From Pelodera strongyloides (Eukaryota > Nematoda > Chromadorea > Rhabditida > Rhabditidae): a stretch of DNA of 64,000 nucleotides. The first letter of the stretch is position 1. Each line of letters starts with the position of its first letter. A program made the translations under genes and the position numbers. Under the pieces are notes generated by a model, which worked only from the letters and a program-made list of their open reading frames with translations, was not told the DNA's origin and did not search any database. Below are positions 35,201 to 47,800 of the stretch, piece after piece. The stretch covers positions 1 through 64,000 of the forward strand of contig JAANDG010000355.1 in the NCBI GenBank assembly GCA_036852015.1. Reading direction: 5' to 3'.

Positions 35201-38200
35201 CTTAATAGAATACTTGAAATATTTTTAATTCTAGATTACGGAACAGACCGAAGAGTACTGTAGTCAATTGGCACACTCGGATTACTGCAGTGTAGTCAAC
35301 TGACAGTACTTGGCATATAATTGTGCTATATTGTACGTCAATTGTACTGTAGTCAATTGACATACTATTATAAACATACAGTACCTTCAATCTTCTACCC
35401 GGGAAGCACTCCGAGTACATTTTCTGAATTTCCTCGCCGTGTCTTTTCATGTCGAGATTTGAGACCGGTGCCAGCTCGCAACTGTCCGGATGGTACTATA
35501 ATTAGCTAGGTTAATTTGCGTTAATTGGCGGATTTCTTGCCAACTGCTCAAATGTTCAATACGCCATCGGTTGAGCACAACTACGGTACCTTTGACCCAC
35601 TTGACTGAATATGAACTACAGTAATAAGCTATCGATTGATTGGCTCCAACCTATAGTATCTTAAGTATCTATTTACCAATTTGAGCGCAACCACAGAACT
35701 GAACTAATAATTAACTACGAACTACACTACTACACCTACACAAACACAGTGCTCAACTATTAATTAACTACAAACTACACCTACAGAAGCACAGTGTACT
35801 CAACTATCAATTAACTACAAACTGTACAAACTACACCTACAGTACCTTAGCGATGTGTCCTCGCATTTCATAGGCGTCATTGGAGCCGACTCCCTCACAA
35901 ACTGGACACTGATAAAGAGGAATGCTGAGGTGCTCTTTTGCCACGTGGCGAAGGAAGTTTGACGAAGGTTTGAATTCCTTTTGACACAGCTAAAAATAAA
36001 ATTTAGTATTTAGAGAGTGAGAGTGTCAGAGACGAGCAGAGAGGAGATAGACGAGAGATGCGAGAGATACGAGAAGAGGAGAGAGAGGGAGAGGGGGAGA
36101 AAGTGAGCGAGAAAAGGGAGAGAGAGAAAAAGTGTACGCACCCGACATGCAAAATCATTCCGCACTGGTCGCGAACACTGGGAAGAAGTCTCATCAGAGG
36201 TTCCCGGGCTGCATTCCTGCAAGTTGAGAAAAATTACAGTAGACTAATCAACTGATGAGTAACGCAAGTTAATTAGCTACAGTAAGTGTTGCGAACAACG
36301 ATGGGTTATTAAATACACTGAGAATTTAAGCATTATCTGATCCGCACGCCCCTGGTTGGGAACGAGTAACAGCTCCCTACCTTTTCCGCGAAGTTAACTT
36401 AAAAAAAAATTGGGGGTGAGCTTCCTCCCTTTGCCACACATAGCCATAGCTGGTCCTAACCAGTTTACGTTCGTGTTAGCCAGCACTTCTCACAGGGGAT
36501 TTTACCTTCAAATTTTCAGTGTCTGCAATTGATGGTGATGAAGCTTGAGAACCGGAAGAAGCCATCTTAGCTTTAGCCTAAAAAAGGAATAAATGTGTAC
36601 AATTTCAATTGGCGTACTTGTGCTTGTGGCGCACCTGCCGGGTGTTAGGGTCGTTAGGTTCAAATGCAACTGTATTCTTTGAACCATCTATAAGGTAGAG
36701 AAAATAAGCAAACCAATTACGCAAATAAGTAAGGAATTAATTAAATGTAATAAGAAACCTGTTCAATCCTTGCATTCGCCTCATCGTTTTCTAGCCACCA
36801 AAACGGTTTTCTTCTATGATGCCATCCGGGGAAACACTGCTCATTCAAACTGTCAATCTCGTCTCTAAAATGAATATAAGAAGTTTTGCAATTTAGATAC
36901 GCACAGGGAGGTAGGCCAGGTAGGCTCACTTAGTCTGTTCACAAAAACGCTAAAACGATGTTAATTTTATTACATGGAACTCGTCAGCTACTGTTATAGG
37001 GACCTCTGCGGAACCAATCAAGTACCCTGAACAAAGCAGGGAATCCCAAAAATTATATCCAATTGTAAGAGAGTTAGATAAAACAAAACTAAATCGCACC
37101 TATAATCCGCTTCGTGTGACAACGGCTCAACTCCAGCACACTCGTCTTTATGCATCCACTTGATGTGCCATTTCACTCTGGAAAAGTTGAATTTTAGAAA
37201 TTTTTTCACTTCCTTTCTCTCTCTCCCTCTCTCCTTTCTCCCCCTCTCTTTCTCTCTCTCTCCCTCTCTCTCCCACTCTCTGTTGAGGGTTGAAATATCT
37301 AAAGTTTGAATTTTCAAAAGCTCATTACTAACCTATGCAAATCGTAATTCGAGGCAAAAGTGCACAGCGGACACTCGAAAATCCGTGTCTTTTGTAGATG
37401 ACGATGGTATACGTGACGCTGACGGTCGGACTGAGCCACCTAAAATCAATTTAACTTTCTACATGATCAAAGTTTATCTTGTCTGTTTATCAGTGAGAAT
37501 TCACGTAAGTCTAGTCACTCTGCACTCTTCCGACACACCTGCTGATCGCATAATTTGCATAAATGTCTCTCTCTGGGTTTTCCTTGTCCGTTGTTCGCAC
37601 GCACCAATTTCATAGGACGGTTGGGGAAGCAGCGGAGCTGAAAAGAATTATGCACATGAATTAACAGAGTCTGACCGTACAAGAAGGACCATTATATCAC
37701 TATGTGATATAGCTCCATGGTTGCGGAAAGCAATAGCCCCGTTACTTAATGGTAAGCCCCATGTTAAATATTTAGAAACTCTATCGAGATGGCTAACCTG
37801 CAGATCCAATAGCTCGTCCTTGTATCGTTCAAGATTGGAAACTGGTTGCTCGCCTTCAACTTCAGGATGTACCTGTACAAAAAGGGATTTAATTTATTGA
37901 GTCAATACCAACTTCAACGATCGGTGTGGTTCACCTTTGGCAAAATTGTTAAAAATTAAAGCTAAACACCGGTTGGCTTGTGAAACGCATCGTGGACAGC
38001 TGAATTCTTACGTATTTATTCTTGCTCGAATTTACCTCGATTTTTTATTCTAATTAATGTTCATTTGCATAAGCTGCATAGATAGGCCATAGGAATGCTG
38101 GTGTACTAGATGTGTTTCAAAAACCGGCCAGTATTTGGCTACCTTATTCATATGCTTGACCACGGTGCAACTCTCATAACTGCCGAAGCCTTCGCAGATC

Positions 38201-41200
38201 GGGCACTCATATAATGGCTTGCGAAGATGTTTCTGAGCAATGTGTCTTCCGGGATACCTAGAATTATAGCAAATTACCACAGTCAGCATAATACTGTAAC
38301 CCCAACCAAGCACTTTATAATAATGAAGATTTCTTCGCGATCTGGGTTTGATACTGATACTGAAGAACGTAATCAGACACAATTCGCGTGCAAGGGCAAT
38401 AGCCCTAAGTAGTACATAATTGGCAATTACATAAGGGCAATGATAATTAAAACATACCTGCACTCTTCCTGACAAAGATGGCATGTTCGGTCATCGGATG
38501 ATCCTCCCTGCCTCTTGTCCATATACTCCGGAAAAATATTGATTTACGGGAGATAAAAAAAAACAGTTTTCTATAACTTCCTCAAATTTCACTTTTTTTA
38601 TCAAAGATGGAAACACCAACATGTCTGCAACAACGCACTGCGATTGGATTTCAGAGTTTTCGCTGGAGTACTTACAATTAGTGTTGTTCAGTAGGTTTTA
38701 GGTTTACTGTACATACACATACGAGGTGAACTTGCCATACGTAAGCTTTCCCAATTTCGAGCCATCCAAAATATACTGTACAACAAATATTGATTAATCC
38801 GCCGACCTGCTCCTCTCCATCACTCGACATTCCCTCGTCGTTCTCTTCATCTTTGATCATCTCCTGATCGTTCTCTATTTTCATACTGTAATCAGTCTGA
38901 TCCTCCTCATTTGCCTTGATCTTTCGCGACTCGGTTTTGCTCATCTTTTTCCCAGTGAAGCAGCGACGCATCCATTGCTGTAATTTGACTAAATTAGCAA
39001 AAAGTTACCGTATTACCAAAGAAGCTACGGTAACCAACAGTCACAAATCAATCGCTAAGAAACAAGCTACCGTACATACCTGAATCAATGTCCTGTACTT
39101 GAGCTCATTGCTCATTGCGTATGCTCCAGAAGTTGGGTGCTCAGAAGAGACGTGACTTCTAACTTCTTGTACAGAAGAAGGATGGCTGAACACACACTCA
39201 GAGCATGAGAACATGTCCTTTTTACAAACATGAACATCCAAAACGTGGCGGTGACGAGAGGCCTGCGATACGGAAACCCGGCAACTCTGAAAATGAGAAA
39301 CTAGAAGTTAAAGTGGTATTGCACGTGATTTGTGAACGTCTACTGGACGACTGGACCTGCACTCTGCCCATCATACGCACCGGAAAACAACGTGCTACGA
39401 CGCTCACTCCTCACATCTGGGAGCTTTCCGCCACTGAAAGTTACGCTCAGATCGTATATGTGGCAAGGCGTACGCAGCGGAGAAGTGAGATAAGTTTTGC
39501 GCCACCAAAAAGTAAAAAATCTGTGGTGAACAGAATGCACAACAGCACAACTACTGTATGAATTTATTACATTACTGTGCATACCTGACAAACAAGGTTC
39601 TCATCTTGGATCAATCCCGAAGCGCTCGCGATTTCCTTGGCGTTTTCAAAGTACATCGACGGATCGGAGACGGTGGGCAGGAATTCGGCAGAGTACTGGA
39701 AAAGATAATATGAGCTCAGGTAGCTTCTTCGTCTACAGTACGTGTGAGTATGCAGTACAGCTAGAGGGAGAGAGTGGGGAGAGACCAGAGAGAGATATAG
39801 ATGGAGAGGAAGCGAGAGAGGATAAAGAATGAGAGAAGCAGAGATATAGAAAGAGCGATTTGGAGACAGAATGGCGAAAGAGAAGAGAGAGAGAGAGATA
39901 GAGAGAGAGAAAGAGAGAAAGAGAGAGATACAGCTAGAGAGACCGTAATCCTACAGTTGTAGTATGAAAGATTCACCCACCTCTACATGAGCTCTCTTCA
40001 CGTCTTCAGAATCTTCCCGACTTGCTGAACGCTTTCTGGGAAAGCCGGCAAAAGGGGACATATCAACCTAAAATATATTTTATCGATTTAGTGATTAATT
40101 ATAAGTTGGACCCAATAAAGAGAAACTGACTGCCAGTTACGATAATTATGCTTGATCATCGTTATATAGCAATATAACCCCACCTCTTATTTATTGAACA
40201 AGTACAAAGATACATTAATTGGTCTGAATTATTCTTAAAGCGAAATACCGGACGGTTTTGAAACGCATCGAGTACATCAATATTATTATGCAGTATGTGC
40301 ACATGCACATAAAGTATAATAGAAAATCGAGCTCTAAGAATTCAGTTATCCGTGATGCGTTTCGAAAACCGACCGGTGTTTCGCTTTAATACACTGAACT
40401 ATCGAGACAAATTTATCGATAAACGAAATTATCGATCGCGAACTTACATTGTCAAAATGTGCAGCCGAGGTGTCCGTCGTGGTGGCGGTGGACAAAATCG
40501 CCGCGAGCACTTCGACCAAGTTATTGTCCGGGGACGAGGATGGCGTCGGACCGTCCGAGGGTGACACATTGCCGCTGTCGCTCTGAAATCAAAGCACGGT
40601 CACTCAGTTGCATGGCGTAGAATCGTGATGAAAGAACACATATGTGGCACATAAAGATAAAGTAAAAGTGATAAAGTGAACCGGGTTATATCAACCGAAT
40701 CCGCGGAAACGGTGCACCGGGGCCAGCTCAGAGGCTGGACATACTGACCATTTAAACTTCCCGGTGGCCAATCTGCTCGGGAAGTCAATTTATCTCCGCT
40801 GGTTTTACCCAGCTACCAACTTTTACACCTTTGGTGGGGTGAGGGCGTTTTTCACACCTCGCATATGTGGCACATGACGTCAAAAAAAAAACGAAATCCA
40901 ATTAGACGTTTAATCGAAGGTAATGATTACAGGAGAACTAAGAGTACAGATATTTAAGCAAGATAATAATAGTTTGAAACATGATGATTTTGACAGTCAA
41001 GAAAGATACAGAGGGTGAGATAGAGATATGCAGGATATTGTTCCACAAAATCACAGTGAAGTTAATTAATATGCACAAGGACCTGATTAGAAGGCATCTA
41101 TATTTATAGTCAGAAGGCCAGATAAAACTCCTATTCCTATCTTATTTTACAAAGGAGAAACTTTTGTAACGGACTCCGCAACGATTATAAGTGATCCAAC

Positions 41201-43936
41201 TGTTTGGTATAAGTAGTCCAACGCTTTGCTACTCCAAAATAACCGAAGTGATTCTTATTACATATTGAATATACGTTTCAAAAGTTTTGTATATGTGTGC
41301 CCATTTTCGTGAGGTCTTGAAGTACCGCCTGCGTGTATTGGAAAGTCGCCTGGGGCGGCGGTAGCCGTCTGGCACGACACAACTGTAATGCACAAGCTTG
41401 TCGATATGTCCGTGAAAGAACTGCAATACTTCTTCATTCGAGGCTCATTTTCCTCTACACTGCCTGACAAAACTTTCGCTCCGAAGTAGAACTGAACTCC
41501 TGGGCCCAAGACCGCAACAAGCACCGATATCCCATATCTATAATCATGCGCGATAGCAGGAATTATCAAGCTAAGGACTGAAATAGGGATGCGAAAAAAG
41601 TGTGACAGCTACAGTATGACATACTCAGATAAAACTACAGTACTTACTGCTTAAGAACCATACCACCGTCTGGCCTCTCTAACATCACAAGTGATCCCTC
41701 GCCATGTCACTACTTCTACCACCTCTCCGCTTCCAACACTCTATCATCTCCAATATGTCCGTCCTGCTCGGGGCAGTGCTTCGTCGACAAGAGCTCTCTG
41801 TTCATGGGATTCTTGCCAAGAGTCTCTGCTCCTCCTACCAATCACACTCTCTCGCATCTCTGACGTCGACGTCCTCCTCAAACCGGGCACTTCCTCGTCA
41901 CTGCTCTGACTCCCGCATTTGACCGCGCAGCTGTATGTGTGCATTGTCGGCGTGCCCCCGATGAAACACCAATGCAACGTTTTGCACCCCGAACCCCTCC
42001 CAACCCGCTTACAGTGGAATAAAGCGAAATAAAGTGAAAAGTTTGTTGGTTTGTTTGTGTTTTGCCTGTGCGTTACGCTGAAAAAGCGCTCCCAGCCCAC
42101 TAACAGCTATGTCTATGTGAAAAACGCAACATAAGCTGACACCATGAGGGCAATAACATCTTAATATAAAACACAGCGAAGTTGTTTGTTAGGTTGTGAC
42201 CATGTGCGTTACGCTCATGTATTTTTTATTAACCTTAAAGCTAAGTAGGCTGTGTACTTCGTAGTCTGCACTTAAGTTCAAATATTGTACTTAAGTTGCG
42301 CTTGCTGTACTTTGTATGTAGTTAAGTGCTAAACTGCGGTCCCCAATTCTGGTTTCCAAGTGCACGGGCTGGGTGGAAACGGGGAAGAATAGTGCAGCTG
42401 CTCTCTTGTGGTATTGATCTCACCCTGCTAGAGGACGAGCGAGCGAGAGATAAGGCAAACGAAGAGGTGCCACAAAATCAGAGAGGGAACGAGAGAGAGA
42501 CAGCGTGATCGCTGAGGCGGAGAGAGGCGGAGAAAAAGACGGGGAGAGATAAAAGTTGAAGGTTGGTAGAGAAGTGAAGTAGAGAAAGAGAGGGAGCGGG
42601 AGGGAATCGGGAGATAGCAAGAAAGGGTTTCGGAGCAGTATACCCAAAATATGTACGAAATATGTGACAATAATGTTTACATGTTGAACTTGGAACTATA
42701 GCTAGAAAGATGAAAACTATACATAAAATAAAGATTGAATTGCTTGAAGTAAGGGTAAATAGTAAACCACAAGTCATAGGCAGTGCTAAACTTTTATGCA
42801 TCAACGATACATAATCGTAGAAAACTCTTTTTCATGGCACTGAGCTTTTAACTGACGAATTGTAAGATCACAGATTCTGATGAGCTGTTTGGAAACGTTC
42901 AATTATGCATAGGTATACCTAACGTGTAATGTACATTGCATGATGTATAAGAAATTGCTTATAAGGGTGTCAGTACCCGGTGCAAGGGACCACCCGGAGC
43001 GAGTATTAAAAACAGAACCTAGCATAAGTTTAGCTAGCAGAGAGGACATGAAGAAATGGTATTTGAAGACCAAAACGCATGTTATTATAAAATACTTTCA
43101 AAAAACGATAGTACAGTGTCCAAGAAAGGTGCCAAAATTTCGTGCTTTTTTGCATCGCTTATAACCAAATAATAAATTTTCATCGATAATAAAGGAAAGG
43201 TAGATCAAATTTAGAGTATATAATCAAATATCCCTGCACTGTCAAAATAATAGGGGTGCCCTGTCAAAATAATAGGGGTATTTCTAACTCATAAAACATA
43301 ATTGGGAAATTGCACTTCTTATTGAAAAAGTACATTCAAAAAGTGCACGCGCTGTGACAAGAGAAAGAGAGAAACAAAGCGCAAAATCCCACAACAACCA
43401 AAATATAAATGAGAATAATAAAATGAAGAGTGTTCATTATCAATTTCGATATATAGTAAACAATAAAAGATAAAATACAAATAAAGTTAAAAAATAAAAT
43501 AATAAAAAACTAACCTCCGAGGTTTTGTATTGAACACATCCCAGCAGCCAAATATGGTTACTATCCTGAGCGTCCGGACACAAAAAAGCTCTGGCGATAG
43601 TTTTTGAATGTTCTTCGACTAAATGCTCACGGAGGAGTTCGCTCTAAAAATTTAAATTTGTAAATAAGTATAAAATTATTTATTTTAAAAACTAAGTCAA
43701 TTTATTATAAATAAACCTTTATAAAATTACTATCAATATTATATAAATTTAATTTCGATAAATTATAATAAATAATTTATACTGAAATACTGTAGTGGTT
43801 TCCTTTTTATTCTACTGTAAAAATACTTCAACTTTTTGTAGTCTGTATTTTATTAATTAATCTAAAACTCTCGTACCTCTTCAAATTTCTTGGTATTTTC
43901 ATCCTCAGGACCGCAAAGTTGGCAGGAGACAAGCAT
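32235..43936 (-). CDS. Seven-module tandem double-C2H2 zinc-finger protein
   Basis: Exons, minus strand: 43936-43877, 43643-43515, 40582-40448, 40067-39981, 39695-39585, 39286-39080, 38977-38807, 38525-38458, 38257-38143, 37872-37798, 37637-37539, 37439-37333, 37177-37100, 36864-36759, 36687-36635, 36577-36506, 36216-36142, 35989-35846, 35495-35385, 35112-34861, 34565-34462, 34163-34020, 33771-33609, 33413-33299, 33120-33024, 32732-32627, 32315-32235. About 1,020 residues, probably nuclear. After an acidic, Ser-rich N terminus with one CxxC..H..H unit come seven modules. Each has a finger with C-x2-C and paired His, a second finger (for example YECPICEGFG..VVKHMNK), then about 25 residues ending in CFPG[RW]. 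Phase holds everywhere except 36759/36687, which is one base out; that may be a wrong acceptor or the boundary of two genes. DNA or RNA binding is inferred. Confidence 0.82.
36012..36130. repeat. GA-rich microsatellite
   Basis: GAGAGA with GAGAT variants, in an intron of the zinc-finger gene. Confidence 0.9.
37212..37275. repeat. CT-rich microsatellite
   Basis: CTCTCTCC runs in an intron of the zinc-finger gene. Confidence 0.9.
37956..38140. mobile_element. MITE family 1 copy abutting a splice donor
   Basis: The left end TTAAAGCTAAACACCGG is diverged, inner landmarks are present, and the right end is CCGGCCAGTATTTGGCT. On the minus strand this tip supplies AGCC directly after the GT of the donor of exon 38257-38143. 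Confidence 0.85.
39760..39943. repeat. GA-rich microsatellite
   Basis: GAGAGA, GAAAGA and GATAGA runs in an intron of the zinc-finger gene. Confidence 0.9.
40235..40389. mobile_element. MITE family 1, internally shortened, TTAA ends
   Basis: It starts TTAAAGCGAAATACCGGAC and ends GACCGGTGTTTCGCTTTAA, with TTAA at both ends. About 25 bp of the usual inner part is missing. It lies in the intron between exons 40582-40448 and 40067-39981 region of the zinc-finger gene, overlapping no modelled exon. Confidence 0.88.
41341..41372. repeat. Short dispersed repeat, copy 2
   Basis: GAAAGTCGCCT, two bases, GGCGGCGGTAGCCGTCTGG; only three differences from the copy at 7630-7661. Confidence 0.7.
42426..42618. 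repeat. GA-rich degenerate tract
   Basis: Interrupted GAGAGA / GCGAGAGA sequence, about 190 bp. Confidence 0.8.
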
Positions 43937-44834
43937 TGTATTCCCAGAGCATCTGACGTGGGAATTCAAGCTTGGGAATGGGAATAAAACCCCGGGAATT
44001 TTAAACTACAAACTACAAGGAGAGGGGTGAATATCAGAAGTGCTCTATAGCTGCCCTTGTGTAGAATATCACTATCGGCGATAAATCGATAATGGATGAG
44101 GGATCGGTGGATTCAAAGAATTTTGAAGAGAGGGCGGAGAAAGAGAGAGTGAGATAGCTGGAGCACAGCAACCCCGGCACTGCACCCAACAGCGGCAGGG
44201 AGCAGAAGACCACGCCCACAAACGGGAGAGCCGGGAATAGAGCGGGACACCAGCGGGGCCGGGGTACAGCCAGGGTAGCTGAAGGGGACAGGACAGGGTC
44301 CATCACTCAGGGTGCAGCCTGGGTAGCTGACCGCCAGGGTAGGCAGGCAGGCACGCAGGGTGGGAGTGCAGCTGGGACACCACGGGGGTACATCAACAAC
44401 GGGCCACCCTGGGTAACGGGTAGAGCTCACGAGTTGGATGAGAAATCACATGTAAATGTATTGAAAAAGGTAGAATGTTTCTTTGCCACATAAAGGTTAA
44501 AATTCAAACGTTAGAATAACCTTTGAGAAACCTAGCTTCACGTATTGATTATGTGAATGTAACAACTAGAATTACTCTCTATGTCTCTATGGTCTATCTA
44601 TGGTACCTTTTTGAGCCCATAAAATGATCGCATACCTGGGCGAAAACTCCCAATCATTATCCGTACTGGGAGTCTATTCCCAGCGTAAGTAGTGCCTACG
44701 GCCACTAATGTCAAGTAATTTCCATGCAAAAATTAGAGTCAGACGTTGCCGTGAAACGTATATCACCACAGTTTACATCTACTATAATAACGTTGAAAGT
44801 TTGCAAATTCACTCGTTGCTGCAATCATCTACAC
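43937..44834. promoter_or_regulatory. Divergent intergenic region with a GC-rich island
   Basis: It separates the starts of the minus-strand zinc-finger gene and the plus-strand membrane-protein gene. The part at 44157-44420 is unusually GC-rich and has loose repeats of CAGGGTAGCTG and CAGGGT. A half-element of the GGCCGTA hairpin family lies at 44641-44708. Promoter function is inferred only from position. Confidence 0.4.
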
Positions 44835-47800
44835 ATGCTGCTCGATTTCGTCACCTACCTTATACACAATACATTATTGATCACCGGACCAGGTTTGCCA
44901 TTTGAATTAAATCAGCGGCACACACACGGATACGAAAATTTGCCGAAACCACAGACCGCTGGCCCGTCACCAAATGGTCTTCACCGGTCATGACTATTTG
45001 ATAACGAGTTGATGACGATTTTCGATGAAACTTGGTCACTAAATGGGCTGACCCAAGTAAAAAATACAGTGAACCGTCACCAAATGGGTTCACCAATTTT
45101 CCTACGAAGTGTTGTGCATAAACAATCCATAACTATGACTATGCATATACCATTTTTTTTCCAGCGGAAGGCAACGAAACATGCACCATGTGGCAGGACA
45201 ACAACCATTTCGTCTTTAATGCTGGGTACGTTTCTTTGTTTTCTGAAGGCTAGAAGCTTAGTGTAGGTGTGCGCCGCACGCTGAGCTCACTTTCTTGCGC
45301 GGCGCCATACCTGGGCGCACTTTTGCATATCTTCCATAACCGCGCGGCTCACCTAAGGGTTTTGAGAAATAAACAAACTATCGCAGATTTTTGCGTGTCA
45401 TTGTATTTCACTGTACCGACCCCGAATCACAATAACAAAAATAAAATTTGCTTCAGCACGGCCGATTATTGTGTTATCCTTCTACCCGCCTACATCGACT
45501 TTTACGTGGATCAAGTGAAAGTTTGCGATGGTGAAGCACAGAAACTTGAGGTATATAGTTGGGAAAATGCCAACACTCATCGTAACCAGTGCGAAGAGAT
45601 AAGAGTAGTGATATATGTTCGTCTTGTAGGTAGCTATGTATGTTATTGATAACTGCTTATGGATCACTGTATACCAATTGGTGTAATTCCAATCACTGGA
45701 GTTTCAGGGTTCATAGAAGAGCTAATTTTCCTTATAGGCGAAACTCTGGCATTGCATGCTATTCGATCCTCATCTAGTTAAAGCGAAATACCGGCCGGTT
45801 GTTGAAACACACCGAGTACACCAGCAGTCTTATGCAGCTTATGCAACCGGCTACAAGGGCGCGTTCGGGTTGCTCTTTCCGAAAGAGAAAGAGGCAAAAA
45901 CCCCGTTCGGGTTGGACCTTTCCGAAAGGATTTAATGCTTTGTGAAAGTGAAAAGTACAGTACACACTTTCCGTGAACACGCAGGGGTTTTCGTTTTAAG
46001 ATTTGAATCGATTTAATTGTGCACGGTGCATTTCCTTCCGGTCTTGTGCACGTACTGCCATGTGCCTGCGGGCAGGTCGGCGGTCGGGAAAAAAATACAA
46101 TTCCGAAATTGTGCACAAGTGCGCAGACCGTGCACATTCAAATAAAAATAAAACCCCTGCGTGTTCACGGAAAGTGTGTACTGTACTTTTCACTTTCACA
46201 AAGCATTAAATCCTTTTGGAAAGGTCCAACCCGAACGGGGTTTTTGCCTCTTTCTCTTTCGGAAAGAGCAACCCGAACGCGCCCTAATTAGAATAAAAAA
46301 ATCTACCCTATTTCGCACTCCACTTTGCCTTTGCATAAATACATAGGTGTGCAGGTACTTGAGATATGTTTCAAAAAGCGGCTGCTATTTCGCTTTAAAT
46401 CCAATATTGTAGGTTTTCTCGCCGCTTTCAGGTCCGTTTCGAGGATGACAAAGGCCACGAGTTTGTCTATACTCCTGAATGGGGATTCCCATTCTCTATA
46501 CTGGGAAGGAAGAGAGCAGTGATGATCTTCAGCGGAGTCACGTCCATATCCATGTGGTTTGGTGAGCTTCAATTTTACGAGAAAATCTTTCTTTTCTGTT
46601 TCCTTCTTGTTTATATATGGTTCGTAAGGATGTCAGAATATATTAGCCTTAGCGTGGAAACAATGATAGTTTAATAATGCTCTGCAAATACGGTACAAAT
46701 TAACCTTACGCTCACAGAAAAAAGGAATAATTGCCGAAACAAGAGAAAAACCGTCGTTGGCCGGTCACCAAATGGTTTCATCGAATAGATTTGCAAAGTG
46801 CCATAAATGTTGTTTATGAATGGTCTGAGAAATTTCAATTACCTTTGGCCCCTCATAAGTGTCAATCATTGTACTTAGGCACACGTAATCCCAAGGTGGA
46901 TTACATTTGCAATGGTTCTACAATATCGAAGGTAACTGAAATTAAAGATCTCGGTTTCATTATAACTGATAATCTAAGTTTTACTAAGCATGTTTCGTTT
47001 GTTTGTAATCAGGCGAGGAAGAGAATGTTTGCACTATTTCGAACTCTCAAAACCCATAAAACCAGAATTCTCGTCCTTGCCTACACTTTGTATGTACGTT
47101 CAATTCTCGAATCTGGTTCTGTAGTCTTCAACCCTTATAAAAAAAGGATAAGCTGGCTCTCGAAAGAGTCCAGCATATGTTTACTAAGCGTATTTTTATG
47201 AGATCTCACTTGCTTAAGTATAACGAAACTCCCTCTAGTAATGAAAGAAATGTTGCTTTAAACTTGGATTCACTAGTAGATCGAAGAAAGAGTGCTGATG
47301 CTAAAATGCTCCGGAAAATATTGGCCGGTAAGTGTGGAATACACTTACAAACAATGTACAAGTTTCGAGTTTCTATCACACGTAGAGGTAGATCAAAGGT
47401 CATTATTTCCAGAGTAATTAAAATGGTACGCAGACACTCATTCGTACATCGAACCTCGTTAAAGGGAGAGGCCCACGAGAAAAAATCTTTCCTCAATGTA
47501 TTTGCATAGAATGTCCGGAATTTCAGAAATGTTACTGTGAAAACCGCATTTCTTTGCACCTAGAACTCACAGAGTTATTCCCCCGCAAACAGTTCGGCCA
47601 GGTACCGTAGGCAGCAACGTCAAAATAAATTTTTAAGGTTTATATCCGTCCATTAGCATTCTTTCTCTACATAATAATTGTTTAACGAATGAAGAACGTT
47701 CCTATGATAATAAAAAAGCGTTTCCAATATTGTAATGCCCTAAAAACGCAAAAGTTGATTCTGACTACGGTACCTGGCCGAACTGTTTACCGGGGAATAA

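Larger units (their letters stand above)
40583..43514. other. 2.9-kb intron of the zinc-finger gene
   Basis: Separates exon 2 from exon 3 in phase 0. It holds the second copy of the short GC-rich repeat, a GA-rich tract and AT-rich DNA. No exon with matching phase was found. Confidence 0.55.

Noticed and set aside
41258..41569. 103-codon minus-strand open frame
   Set aside because: It runs through the short dispersed repeat and has no splice-compatible phase with the zinc-finger exons on either side.
45774..46346. Mirror-image open frames on both strands
   Set aside because: They arise from the two arms of one hairpin element; the same peptide appears twice because the DNA is palindromic.
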